Under the pieces are notes generated by a model. That model was given only the letters and a program-made list of their open reading frames with translations. It made no database searches and had not been told where the DNA came from. A DNA stretch of 64,000 bases from Cryptomeria japonica (taxonomy: Eukaryota > Streptophyta > Pinopsida > Cupressales > Cupressaceae). The stretch is from assembly GCF_030272615.1 (NCBI RefSeq), contig NC_081405.1, forward strand, positions 19,426,547 through 19,490,546, given 5' to 3'. Positions within the stretch are counted from its first letter, which is position 1. The number at the start of each line of letters is the position of its first letter. Made by a program: the position numbers and the translations under genes. Below are positions 22,991-33,179 of the stretch, piece after piece.

Positions 22991-23247
22991 ATGTTGAACA
23001 GGGAACATAATTTAGATAATCAGCAGGACACCATGGGTGACAAAAGAGAAAACAATCCACCACGTGATGATGTTGTAGAAGTGGGGGAAACCATGAGAGG
23101 ATTAAAGGATGGACAACAATGGATAGCTGATACACTTCAGAAACTTACAAAAACCATTCAATAGTTGACTAATCGCCAAAGGCAAAACTTAGAACATACA
23201 AATAGCAGTCGAAGGCAAAATCAAGAACCTGAAGAAAGTACTTGAAT
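22991..23247 (+). pseudogene. gag: Second Gypsy-2 interior: gag N-terminus (truncated)
   Basis: An ATG at 22991 (or 23033) opens a Gag-like start: NNPPRDDVVEVGETMRGLKD, then WIADTLQKLTKTI, a TAG, and LTNRQRQNLEHTNSSRRQNQ. The Asp/Glu-rich, coiled-coil-prone N-terminus is typical of chromodomain gypsy Gag. After about 85 codons the text turns abruptly into copia RT at about 23248, so the rest of this interior is deleted or displaced. Confidence 0.6.
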
Positions 23248-24318
23248 TCTAGGTATGCTAGGTTGGATAAGTACTCGTTACAATTTTTTATAGAAAAAGG
23301 TACTATGGATGACAATCTTAATTTCAAATTTGAAGGTGATAAGTTGTTGATTGTTGTTGTGTATGTTGATGACATTATCTTTTGAGGTGATGATAACATG
23401 TGTAAGAGATTTGGTGAAGAAATACAAAAGAAATTCAAAATGTCTATGATTGGTGAATTGTCTTTCTTTCTTAGTTTGCAAGTTACTCAGTTAGAAAATG
23501 GAATTTTTATCTCTTAGGAAAAGTATGTCAAAGAAATATTGAAAAAAGTTTGGGATGGAGAACAATAAACCAATTGCAACCCCTATGGCTACTGGTTGTA
23601 AATTGAGAAAGGATGATAAATCTCTGGATGTTGATCAGAAAAAAAATATAGATCTATGATTGGTGGACTGTTGTATTTAACAACTTTTAGACCAGAAATT
23701 ATGTAGGCTATCTATCTAATTGCAATATTTTATACTAATTCAAAGCAATCATATGATCAAGCAATACAAAGAATATTAAGATATTTGAAGGGTACTATGG
23801 ATTATGGTTTGTGGTATAAAAAGAATGGCGACTTCATGCTAGAGGCATTTACAAATATTGATTGGGTTAGATGTGTAAATGATAGGAGAAGCACAAGTGA
23901 AGGTACATTTTTCTTAGGAGACATGTTGGTCTCTTGGTTTTAAGTAAGAAACAAGCTTCAATTTCATTATCTATTGTAGAGGCAGAATATATTGCATCAA
24001 TGTCCTGTTGTACTCAAGTTATGTGGATGAAGCAAACTCTTAGGGATATCAAAGAAATATATGATGAAACAATTCTCATTATGTGTGAAAATACAAGTGC
24101 CATAAACATTTCAAAGAAACCAATAATTCATTCAATAACCAAACACATTTCTATCTGGTATCACTTCTTAAGAGAGAAGGTTGCAGAGAAAGAGGTTAGA
24201 TTGGAGTATGCACCAACATAGAAATAGATTGCAGACATCTTTACTAAAGCATTGGCAAATGACACTTTTGAGTATCCTAGACTGAAGTTAGGTGTTATTG
24301 CCCCTCCTTTCTCTACCT
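23248..24318 (+). pseudogene. pol: Copia-C RT (palm onward) and RNase H
   Basis: The text begins within the RT (TATGCTAGGTTGGATAAGTA, reading YARLDKY), then DNLNFKFEGDKLLIVVVYVD with the catalytic YVDD intact at about 23355-23370. Next are KKFKMSMIGELSFFLSLQVT, a stop, and a frameshift near 23550. RNase H is readable at 23650-24310 (RSMIGGLLYL; RYLKGTMDYGLWYKKN; DRRSTSEGTFFLG; ADIFTKALANDTF) with a stop at 23941 and another near 24221. A dead copy. Confidence 0.8.
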
Positions 24319-24637
24319 AGATGCATATATGTGGTGCATCATTCTAAGGGGAGATTCAAATCTTATATTTTATCTCTTGGACTAGTGTTGTGGCTGCTCT
24401 TAGGGGAAGCAATGATGGATGTAGTGCTCCAGTTATGAGATTTATCCCCATCAGGGGGACTATTGCATGTATTAGTATAAGAGAATGTGCCCAGAAGAAT
24501 ATGTTCAAAGGAATATTACAAAGGGTAGGAGAGCTTCGAAGGGAGACAACTATTTTCAAATGTTTTCCCTTTGTCTTTGATGTCAAAGAGAGAGAGAGAT
24601 TTAAGTAGAAGATGGTATAGGTGTTGCCATAAATGAC
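24319..24637 (+). other. Copia-C 3' untranslated region
   Basis: About 320 bp without a coding signal. It contains a near-copy of the shared palindrome (TTGTCTTTGATGTCAAAG) followed by a GAGAGAGAG purine run at about 24586, and then TTGCCATAAATGACAA directly before the polypurine tract. The short ORFs crossing it are not credible. Confidence 0.6.
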
Positions 24638-24650
24638 AAAGGGGGAGAGA
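24638..24650 (+). other. Copia-C polypurine tract
   Basis: AAAGGGGGAGAGA lies directly before the LTR TG at 24652. It primes plus-strand DNA synthesis. Confidence 0.8.
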
Positions 24651-24651
24651 T

Positions 24652-26066
24652 TGTTGGAAATTTGAGTTATGTTGTCATTATGTCAAACTTGTTGATCCAG
24701 ATGTTATCTGATCAGTGTAGAATAAGTTTCTATATGCAAGAAAAGGAAAGAAAATTCAATGCCCCAATGGAAGAATGTTTTGATTTGGATTGTGAAGAGT
24801 ATGTTGTGCGGACTTGAATATAGTGTTAATGTTTTGTGAATGGTGTGCTATCAAGTTTGTAGGTCCTTTGGTTTCTCATATGATGAGATTAGTTATTGTT
24901 ATTTGATAGTGAGTGTTTGTTAGATTGGTTCAGAATCTACTTGGTGACTTCTAGATATGTGAACTCTCAAGTGTTGTAGTTTGGAGGATATGCATATTTG
25001 GTTTGTGCAATGTTCCAGTTTCAATATATAGTGTTGTTTTTGTTTTGCACATGAGATGTTGGTATGTTCTTGGAATGGTCAGTTGTCTTGGGTCTTAGTG
25101 TACTCGGATGGATTATCTTATCTGGATCATGCTTTTTGGTTAGGATATGCATAGGAGGTTAAGTTGGAATATTTTTTTAGTGGAGATCCGTATTAGGTAA
25201 TTTGCATTGGAAGATGTTTCTAGGTTGACTGAATGTTGAGTTTTATTGTTTATTTACATGTTTCATTTGGAACTGGCTTTGGAAGATTGAATAAGGTAGG
25301 TGAATCATTGGAACCAACTTAGAGGGATGTGTAGTGCTGTTTTTGGGTTCCCTCTTTCTCCTAGAGTGAACCGCATTGGATATTATTGGTCCAAGTGACC
25401 TAGTTTATGTAATCTTGTATACTCTATTTTGGGCCAACATAGTTGAGAGTTATAATGAATATGTTTGTATACAAGGATGAGTAAATGTGTGTGTTTTTAT
25501 GTGAAGTGGATGTGATTGATATGTAGACAAATTTGATTGAAAAGGTGTGTGTTATTTAGTTGAAAAGAGCTTTGATAGTGTTTGGTAGCAGAGTTTGAGG
25601 TCAAATGTATTTACCATGATATTGGACACTTGACATAGAGATTCAAGGTCAATTTCATGATCACGAGATCTGATTCATTTTCAATTCACATATTCTTGTT
25701 GGAAGGCAATGTGTCTCTCTTGGTAGCTCTTTGTATCTTTCCTTGAAGCAGTGAGTTTTAGTTGTGCAAGTCCCTTTTATCCTTCCCGAAGGTTGTGTGC
25801 GTTAGCTTGCAAGTCCAGAGCAGTGAGCTCTCTGGCCTATGGCCTAATTATTATAGTCATTTATATCTATATTGTGAGTGTGATTCTCATCGTGGTCTTT
25901 CCCTTCTTGAGTTTTCCACATAAATCTGGTGTTCATGAGTTGATTGTGTTTTATGCTTTCATGATTTTATTAAAGTAATATGTTAGTAGTGGTTTGAAGT
26001 TTAATAGATCAGAAATAAAATTGAGTATAGATTGATTCACCTCTCAATTTTGTTATGTGTTAAACA
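24652..26066 (+). repeat. Copia-C 3' LTR
   Basis: Starts TGTTGGAAATTTGAG and ends TATGTGTTAAACA, about 1415 bp, with TGTT...AACA ends. A shortened form of the shared palindrome (TTGTCATTATGTCAA) is 15 bp inside. GATTCACCTCTCAATTTTG near the end parallels the pyrimidine block of the other copia LTRs. No second LTR is present to confirm the borders. Confidence 0.65.
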
Positions 26067-26184
26067 AGTTGGGTGATGGAGGTAGCATCATTGCAACAAT
26101 TAGAGTTATAGCTTTGTTTCTTTTAGGAATTGACACAAATTTATAAAGTTCTAGAAATGTTTGAGGTAGGTTCAACTACTAAGA

Positions 26185-26397
26185 GTGGAACCAAATACCT
26201 CAAATGGATCTAATGATGAATCTGGTGAGGTCCCAAATAGAGAATTATGCTTTGTTTGTTTGATGAGACAACAAAGATGTTCTTTTATTCTTTGTGGTTA
26301 TCTTTTTTGTTTTTTGTGTTCTCAACTAGTGCATCATGATTCTGATCCAAAGTGTCTAGTATGCAGATAGTCTATACATGATTCAATAAGGATATGA
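26185..26397 (+). pseudogene. RING-finger E3 ligase pseudogene fragment
   Basis: A 61-codon open stretch plus eight codons past a TAG resembles the C-terminal RING of plant RING-type E3 ligases of the CVVCLMR...CPVCR kind. Zinc ligands are C22, C25, C37, C42, C45, C57 and C60; the expected His of the CGH motif is Tyr39 (CGYLFC). After the TAG at 26368-26370, SIHDSIRI continues the usual tail. No other exon or promoter is evident. The His loss and the stop argue for a dead relic, perhaps a processed or captured copy. It lies in the only stretch without an LTR element. Confidence 0.6.
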
Positions 26398-27472
26398 TTC
26401 TTGATACATGCTTTTGGCTGGTTAAATGTTCTAGCATCTATTGATCAAAGTAAATGCAATTTTCATTTGTGGTTATTTCATTGCATACCATTGGGCTTAC
26501 TGATTTTATTTTTCTTAAAGATGCAAGGTTTGTCATTTTAGAATTTTGTGTTGTAGCAGGCAAGCTTATATTTGAGTTAGTTCAATTGGTTCATCAGTGC
26601 CTATGCTTAAAGAAACATCCTCTACTTCCAACATTCGCCATAAGATAGTGACAACCCAAGAGCTCAACCCTATCGACATTGGAAGAGGCTTTTGTGGCTG
26701 ATCTCTCAACTCGACTTTGATCAATTTTTAAGCTACATGGGTAAAGTTTGAGACCTTTGAAGACCACTAGTTTTTCATTGCTACTGGTGTGATTTGGTTT
26801 TGTTTGCTAGTTTGGAGGGTGTGCATGGCTATGTGAATGTCAGTCTATCAAGATTCACAATGAGTAATGGAGCTAATATTGGCGATGTAATTCATGACAT
26901 CAACCAATGCAGAGCAAAGCAATTTCATTCCACATTGTAGAGGTTGATCTGCAATTGAAGGAGAAAGTTGAATTGTTATACCAGACACTACTCCATCTTT
27001 TTGAGGATCTTTTTCAATTGCTTGTGCTGGATACTTTGATAATAAGCACAAAAGAAGCATAAAGAGGCCACTCAATTGTGTCAGGATTTGATTGTAGAGA
27101 AGGATTGAGTGCATTGCTTTGTTTAAAGTTTATTCTAACTGGTTGCCTCTCCATAACATGTGGGTTTTTTTTGCTCGTTGTGACTCTCTTCAATAGATAA
27201 ATCAATCATCAATTACAAAGTGGTCAACACACCATTGTTTACAAAGAAATCCACACTATATGTGTTCTTTATCTCATTAATAAAGAAGACAACCTGAGCA
27301 TCATTGATTCAAGGTTGAATGCTAGGATACGTCATACCAGTGATATTGAGATAAGATTTTTATTAAAAAATTCATAGTTATGAATGTGTATGTCCAATAT
27401 ACAATGTTTTTGTCAATGTGTATCAGGCATGAGTCAGAATTAGAATAAGATTGTAATTTAGGGAATCATATT
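26398..27472. other. Non-LTR stretch without a supported gene
   Basis: About 1.1 kb between the RING relic and the Copia-D LTR. A minus-strand frame at 27114-26848 (88 codons) has a hydrophobic leader-like start (LSGLFMLLLCLL), and another partly overlapping frame lies at 27205-27014. I recognise neither. The DNA may be diverged host intron or intergenic sequence linked to the RING relic. Confidence 0.4.
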
Positions 27473-29929
27473 TGTTGGCATTATTGTCATTGATGTCAAG
27501 GGATGTCAAATGGTTCCAGAGAAGCAGGTAGATGTCAAGGTGTGTCTAGAGGTTGCAGTGATGCAAGTAGCAATCCCACATAACATATCGTGTTATGTTG
27601 CAAGGGTTTCGACTAGTTTCATCGTCGGGGTTTTCGAATAGATTCTACAGAGGTTTTGACCACATTCATCATCTTCACATATTGTTTGTGTCAACAACAG
27701 TCACCGAGTCACATGTGGTGGATGGTATGTTATGACTTCCACATGGCAGAAGCTGATTGGTTCATGTGCATCTAAGGGGTTCCATGGTGTATTCGAATGG
27801 GGGTTAAATGATCCTGCAAGATAACTTTTTTGACTGGTCAATCGAGCTATCCTCTTATCCCGTAGCATGTTGGTTGATCATTGTGGAAAAGGTCATGTGC
27901 TTGTTGCGTGAGATAACATATGTTCAATAAACAAGGCGATCCCTTTTATCCCACGACATCAAATGTGACCCTCAAATGTTGCACAGGATAACTTAAGTCT
28001 GTTAAGAAAAGTGGTCCATCTTATCCCGCGTTGTCAAAAGTGATCAACGCTGGTTGTCTGGGATAAGATAATCAAAGGAGGTCAAAGCAGAGAGATGTTC
28101 TCTCTTATCCCACGATGTCAAAAGTGACTAACAAAATTCAGACGAGACAAGAAGCTAAAGGGAATTTTGTGGATTCCCTTATCCCTCACAAGATAAGATG
28201 CACATTAAATGTTGTGCAGGATAACAAGTAAAAGCATGCCATGAAGAGAAACTTATCCTGCACAAGACATATGGTTATGTGGTGGTCTCGTGGGACAAGG
28301 AAAAGCAAAGACAAAAGAGAGAAACCTTATCCCGCACGAATTAAGAGACTACATAAGGTTCATGCAGGCTAACATAGAAAAAGAAGATACCTGTCAAAGG
28401 AAGACAAAGCTTATACTGCGTGTTCCCGCAATGATAAGGAGAAGGTTGCAGGATAAGAAAGCAGTGAGGTGAAAGACAAAGTCTTATCCCGTGTAGGTTA
28501 AGAAGCTACCCATATGAGACGTGGACTAACAAAGGAAAGGGGAGATTTTTGAAAATAAATAAAAGCTTATCTCACATGGGTAGAACAAGAAGACATACAT
28601 ACGATGTGAAGGAGCCCGATAGTCCACATGGACGTTGACCAAGTTTGACCCGACAACATGGCATGTACGGAGCAAATTAGAAGACACTTGTTGGAAAGAT
28701 GAAAGGGTATTTTACCGACAAGATTGAGGATTGTGACCGACTTTGTAGTCATGTCTACAAGCCGATAGACTCAAAGATCCACGTGGACAATTGACCAGAA
28801 TTGACCTAGTGACTTGAATGTTGATTAAAAAAATTTTTGCATGCCGATAGACATAATCATCTATGTGGAGGCCGACTGACCTTGACCATTTGATATGGAT
28901 GAAGAATATGAAGACATAAGGCTCTCTAATGAACAAAAACTAAATCTGATATGCAGTAGTTGGTGGCGGTGGATTTCAGTGTGGTAGTTGTCAAACTTTT
29001 CAGAGAGGATGGATAATGCATTAATGGCGACCAAAGTTGTAGATCATTGATGGGTTCGAGGAAATTGACAGAGGAAAAATTACATCAACTAGACAGATTG
29101 AGTTTGCTAAAAATAAAAACTTAGTACAGAGAACGATCAGAAGAAATATTGGATGCATTTATTACAGGCTACAAGTATGAGATCATATTCAGTATAGAGA
29201 ATAAAATCTCTTGAGTTGGAAATCTCCAAGACAACCAACTTGAATAAAATATTCAAGATTGCGATAGAAGAAAATATGATGTGTACAGAGTTAATCCAAT
29301 CCAATAGTAGTTGTAAGTGTGATTTGAATTTGGTAGGTGTGACAAAGATAGAGGTAGAAATAAATATATCTCCACTCATTGATTGTTTTTTGTATGTGTA
29401 TGTAGTGCTAAAGAGTTGCATGAAGTGTAAAGTGTGAGACAAAGTGTGTAGCTACCAAGAGAGAAATATAGGGAAAAACTGTAGTAGGCAGAGAGAGTCA
29501 TTCTCAAGATATGATAAATTTGTAAGTGTTACAAAACTCATTTGTAACAAGGCTTTATCATTGCATTGTAAAATTGAACAATCACTATAAATCTCTAAGT
29601 GGGTGCTCAGAGCAGGGGTATATACTCCTTTGAGTAGGTTCTCCTTTGAGTAGGTGCTCATAAAATTAGGGGTTGGTTCTCCTTGGGTTGGTGTCCTAAA
29701 CATTGTAATTTGATATTCTTTGCGAGGTTGGATTGGAGCAGCAGACTCCAGTAGCTATTCTCATCGAGGTTTTTCCCACATTGGGTTTTCCTTGTACATC
29801 TGGTGTTATGTGATGTGCACTTGTGTGTGTGTGTTCTCAATTAATTTGCAGTAGCAGTTTTAGCACACAGTTAAAAAAATTTAAAATACATTGATTCACC
29901 CTCCTTGAAGTATCCATTTGTGTTATTCA
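27473..29929 (+). repeat. Copia-D 5' LTR (2.46 kb) with periodic array
   Basis: Begins TGTTGGCATTATTGTC and ends GTGTTATTCA just before the primer site. The first 40 bases carry the full palindrome TTGTCATTGATGTCAA. The middle (27855-28575) has a periodic TTATCC array. A TTGATTCACCCTCC block near the end matches the other copia LTRs. The length is unusual for copia, and no partner LTR is present, so an internal duplication or insertion is possible. Confidence 0.65.
27855..28575. repeat. TTATCC periodic array inside Copia-D LTR
   Basis: TTATCCC(G/A)C-like cores start at 27855, 27946, 28021, 28105, 28179, 28253, 28327, 28411 (TTATACTG), 28484 and 28567 (TTATCTCA). Steps are 91, 75, 84, 74, 74, 74, 84, 73 and 83 bp. 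Reverse-complement cores (GGATAA) lie between several of them, for example near 27986, 28061, 28219 and 28451. Ten degenerate tandem units are implied. Confidence 0.7.
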
Positions 29930-29931
29930 AT

Positions 29932-29944
29932 TGGTATCAGAGCC
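29932..29944 (+). other. Copia-D primer-binding site (initiator-Met tRNA)
   Basis: TGGTATCAGAGCC, two bases after the LTR end at 29929. It is a perfect match to the usual copia initiator-Met primer site. Confidence 0.9.
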
Positions 29945-29969
29945 CTATGTTCCCTCATAGTAAAAGTTT

Positions 29970-30445
29970 TCTCTAGTTTGGGTAGATCCTGCTTTGTGAA
30001 CACATTGGATAGGAATGAATCCTCCTCTAAAGCACCTATCCTTGATGGTACCAACTATTCCTTTTGGAGTAGAAGAATCGAAACCTTCCTGTCTTCCCTA
30101 GGATTTGATGTCTGGGTGCTAGTAAAAAATGTATATATTGTTCCTCAAGTTCCTCCCACTGACCCTGATGCTAAAAGGGAATATGAGAACAATGCCAAAG
30201 CTAAGAATGCAATCTTAAGTGGTCTATTAGATACAAATTTTGTCAAAGTCATGCATTGCACATCAGCAACAGAAACTTGGGACAAGTTGCAGAGTGTATA
30301 TGTAGGAGATACCAAAGTGAAAGAAGCCAAACTACAAAATCTAAGAGCACAGTTTGAAAATCTAAAAATGAAAGAAGAGAAGATAGTTGATTATTTGCAA
30401 AGAGTGGATGAGATGGTGAGTGCTATAAGAGGACTTCAATGGTGA
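29970..30445 (+). pseudogene. gag: Copia-D gag (N-terminal part)
   Basis: The open frame reads APILDGTNYSFWSRRIETFL, then DKLQSVYVGDTKVKEAKLQN and KEEKIVDYLQRVDEMVSAIR, a copia Gag of the UBN2 type. A TGA at 30443-30445 ends it and the rest is lost. No clear in-frame ATG follows the primer site, so the start given is approximate. The Gag is of a different subfamily from Copia-A/B/G, with shorter, more polar helices. Confidence 0.75.
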
Positions 30446-30497
30446 TTAGCTAAAAATCTAAAAAATGAAAGAAGAAGAGAAGATAGTTGATTATCTT
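30357..30497 (+). repeat. Short gag duplication at the Copia-D/Copia-E junction
   Basis: The string around AAATGAAAGAAGAGAAGATAG (30367-30400) is repeated in slightly changed form at 30455-30495. The second copy sits right where Copia-D gag coding ends. It looks like filler DNA or a template-switch scar at the deletion junction. Confidence 0.6.
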
Positions 30498-30664
30498 ATT
30501 TGATTTTCTCTATGAGTTTACACATTTTGAAGTTTTAAGGGGTGTTTTATCAATGGTGATTTTGTAAGCATTATCCATTTTGCAAATATGTATGGGACTT
30601 CAATAATAAAGCCTTTGTTAGTCCAAAATCTTGCTCAATAGAAACACCTTATTCTGCTAACAAA

Positions 30665-31122
30665 ATGGCTAGTAGTTCTCCAAAATTTCTTCTTCCATAT
30701 TCTCAACTGTTGTGTGGGAACAATTATTTTGCATGGAAAACCAATCTCAAAACTCAAATTGAGTTTGAAGAATTTTGGGATGTGGTGAGTGGTACCACAA
30801 CATGCCATAAGACAGATGTTGATGAGCAAAAGAAACTTGATCAGGTTGATAGAAAATCCAATTTGATCATTGTGCTTAGCGTGTTTGATGAAGTTAAACC
30901 TTTCATCCGAGACCTGTTCACAACCAAAGATGATGCATGGGACAAGCTCAAGATGGTTTATGAGTTGAAAAATTAGAATCAAAACCTGAAGTTTCAAATT
31001 CAACTACATGGATTGAAAATGAAGAATGGAGAACAATTGCAATCCGTCCTCAAAAATATTGCATAATTGAGGACTTCCCTACATGCATTAGGAGAAACAA
31101 TGGATGATGTTATCTTGGTGCC
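30665..31122 (+). pseudogene. gag: Copia-E gag, first part
   Basis: ATG at 30665 opens a 103-codon stretch: PKFLLPYSQLLCGNNYFAWK, then VFDEVKPFIRDLFTTKDDAW, a TAG, NLKFQIQLHGLKMKNGEQL, a second TAG and HALGETMDDVILVP. This is a copia Gag of the Ale/retrofit-like UBN2_2 type (family guess). The start is supported by the usual MASS-like opening. It stops at the Gypsy-3 insertion; the next residues are at 38894. Confidence 0.8.
31118..31122. repeat. Gypsy-3 target-site duplication, left copy
   Basis: GTGCC directly before the LTR TG. The same five bases follow the other LTR at 38894-38898. Confidence 0.9.
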
Positions 31123-32667
31123 TGATGCAGAGCCCTTGTCAACACTGAGATAGGTTCCTTCAACTAAGAACCCAAACAAGGACTCTAGCAATGTTACAAA
31201 GACTCCAAGGGGTGTTTTGGACTTACTTTGGCAAGTTTCATATCATTGCCCATCTCAGGCAGCTTAGACAATGCCCAAACCTTCAACGCTTTCCAAAGAC
31301 CACTCAGGACTCACAAGAGCCACAACACCCAACAAGGGTTGACACACTTCCCAAGACCCCAATTTCTCCTAAACCTTTGATTCACTATTCCCTAAGCCCA
31401 AGTGACCTTTTCCAACCATTAGATTTGATCTATTAAGAAGATGTGATGTTGTTGCTATAATTAGGCCTATCATGCCTAGTAGCCCTGCCAGGTTGAGATT
31501 TCAAGTTTTCTCCTTAATTCTCCAAATAATCTCTACAACTCATGAGTGATTTTGACTCCTTTGGATGAGTACTAAAACATATCCAAAGGGATTAACCAGA
31601 TCTAAGATCTAAAGGTCACAACCCTTACTCACCTAGTAGGCCTAATAGCCTTAATTAGGCCAATTTAACAAAGGAAGTGTACTATAAAAGTGCTGCCCTA
31701 ACAAATTAATAATTGGAAAATTTAGAGGGAATGGAATTAACATGAATCACCAAATTTCAAACCCTGGTTACACCCTTGACTTCATTCATGGAACCGGTTG
31801 CACAATGAGACTAGGTGGCCACATAGAGATGTCCACCTTAACACATCAAACCCTTGCTCTTTCCTACTCCTTACCTAAAAAATACCTTGGAAATAATAAT
31901 TAAAATAGTCTAACATTTCTCTACCCCAAAGGCCATTCAAAACCAATGAGGTATTAGCAAGAAAATGTCATTTTTCCCTCAAAACCTAGGTAAAACTATC
32001 AAATCCGGGTAACTTCCAGAAAAATGCACTTTTCTCTCTGATCCCGAGGAGTTAAGACCTCAGATTTGAAGAATTAGAAATTTTATTCACTTATCTACCA
32101 AATTCCACCATTTTTCAGACCTGGAGATGTCTTTACTATACAGAATATTGATTATAGCAGCAAAAGCGCAGGAAATTCACTATTTTTATTGATTTTCCAA
32201 GTGCCAAATATTACATTAACCTTCAACGACCTCTCCCATGGTTGGAGTTTGACATTATATGCCATTCATAATAGTTAGGAACCAATTTTTGTACCATAAG
32301 TGGTTGTTGGAGGAAGTTGCACTTTTTAATTAAAAGTTGTCATGTGTGTCTTGACAGCTTTGACAACATTTTCATCCAAAACTCCTCCACACAAATTTGA
32401 CTCCTAAGACAACTTAAACTCCTTAAAAATTCATAATAAAATGCCTACAAGGCATAGATGACCCCTAAACACCATATGCCCAAGGTGGTTCATTACACAC
32501 CTACCTAAGGCATTGGATTACAAGGTGGGGTATGCTTATTACATGATATCAACATGGAAGAAAAGACTCAAAACATGAAAATAAGACATGAAACCATCTA
32601 AACACATCCTTAGTTATTTGTCTCCTCAAGAGAACTTTGTGTTGGATTTGAAGATGCCCCTGCATCA
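31123..32667 (-). repeat. Gypsy-3 3' LTR
   Basis: TGATGCAG...CTGCATCA, 1545 bp, the same length as the 5' LTR. A hand comparison with 37349-38893 gave about 86 substitutions and no net length change. The last codons of the chromodomain frame run into this LTR from the right (32667-32610). Confidence 0.95.
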
Positions 32668-33176
32668 TACTCTTGGGGGCAAGAAATCTCAAGTCCACTT
32701 GAGATGAGCTGCTGCAAGGTGGTGTCATGGGCCTCAATTTTCTTTTCATCCATCCACACAGCCTCATTATTAGGTTTGCCTTTCCATTTAACCAAGTATT
32801 GTGTATACTCCTTGTTCCTTGTCTTCTTAACAACTTTAGTATCCAACACTTTCTCTAGGGTAGGTGGTTCATGCTTAGGAAAATTTGCATCAGCCTGCTG
32901 CTCCAAATCATCATTACGTATAGCTGCAACATCAAAACCTTTATATGGTGTTAGATAACAAACATTAAAGATGGGTGACAACCCCAACCCATTGGGTAAT
33001 TGAACTTCATAAGCATTAGGTCCACATTTCTTCAAAATAGAACAAGGACCTATCTTCTTTTGCATCAACTTAGTGTGTTTGCCTTTTGGTAACCTCTCCT
33101 TCCTGAGATAGACCCATACAAGGTCTCCAACATCAAAACTTAGGTCTCTTATTTTCTGATCTACATGCTTCTTATA
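32610..33176 (-). pseudogene. Gypsy-3 integrase C-terminus and chromodomain
   Basis: This continues the integrase frame after the TAA-TAG doublet at 33182-33177. First is SFDVGDLVWVYLRKERLPKG and KIGPCSILKKCG (the GPY/F module), then a chromodomain (PTLEKVLDTKVV, then EYTQYLVKWKGKPNNEAVWM). The open part from the ATG-like codon at 33068 has 152 codons. The frame ends PQEYDAGASSN, and its last 19 or so codons lie inside the 3' LTR, as in other chromoviruses of this group. It would tether integration to marked chromatin. Confidence 0.85.
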
Positions 33177-33179
33177 CTA

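Larger units (their letters stand above)
19507..23247 (+). mobile_element. Gypsy-2: chromodomain Ty3/gypsy element (3' half), LTR and a second gag start
   Basis: The plus-strand order is RT end, RNase H, integrase, chromodomain, polypurine tract, LTR (21555-22890), then an initiator-Met primer site and the N-terminus of a gypsy gag up to 23247. One LTR thus separates two internal regions, as after unequal recombination between tandem or allelic copies. The 5' part of the left interior is off the left edge, beyond Copia-B. The right interior is cut at 23247 by Copia-C material. Confidence 0.75.
23248..26066 (+). mobile_element. Copia-C: 5'-truncated Ty1/copia element with 3' LTR
   Basis: Copia RT coding sequence begins in mid-domain at about 23248, directly after gypsy gag, and runs through RNase H, 3' untranslated region and polypurine tract to a 1.4-kb LTR. 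No LTR or primer site lies at the left junction, so the 5' half is lost by deletion or recombination and not by an insertion visible here. After the LTR, non-retrotransposon DNA begins, not the rest of Gypsy-2. Confidence 0.75.
27473..30497 (+). mobile_element. Copia-D: 5' LTR, primer site and gag of a Ty1/copia element
   Basis: A long LTR (2.46 kb), an initiator-Met primer site and about 160 codons of gag are present. The element then stops at a junction with an approximate duplication of its own gag sequence (30447-30497), after which another copia leader and gag begin. Protease, integrase, RT and the 3' LTR are missing from the window. Confidence 0.7.

Noticed and set aside
26848-27114. 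Minus-strand 88-codon frame with a hydrophobic start
   Set aside because: Leader-like start but no family recognised, no homologous neighbour and an overlapping alternative frame; mentioned only as part of the gene-poor stretch.
27855-28575. CRISPR-like array
   Set aside because: Cores are short and degenerate, spacing varies, and the setting is a plant LTR.
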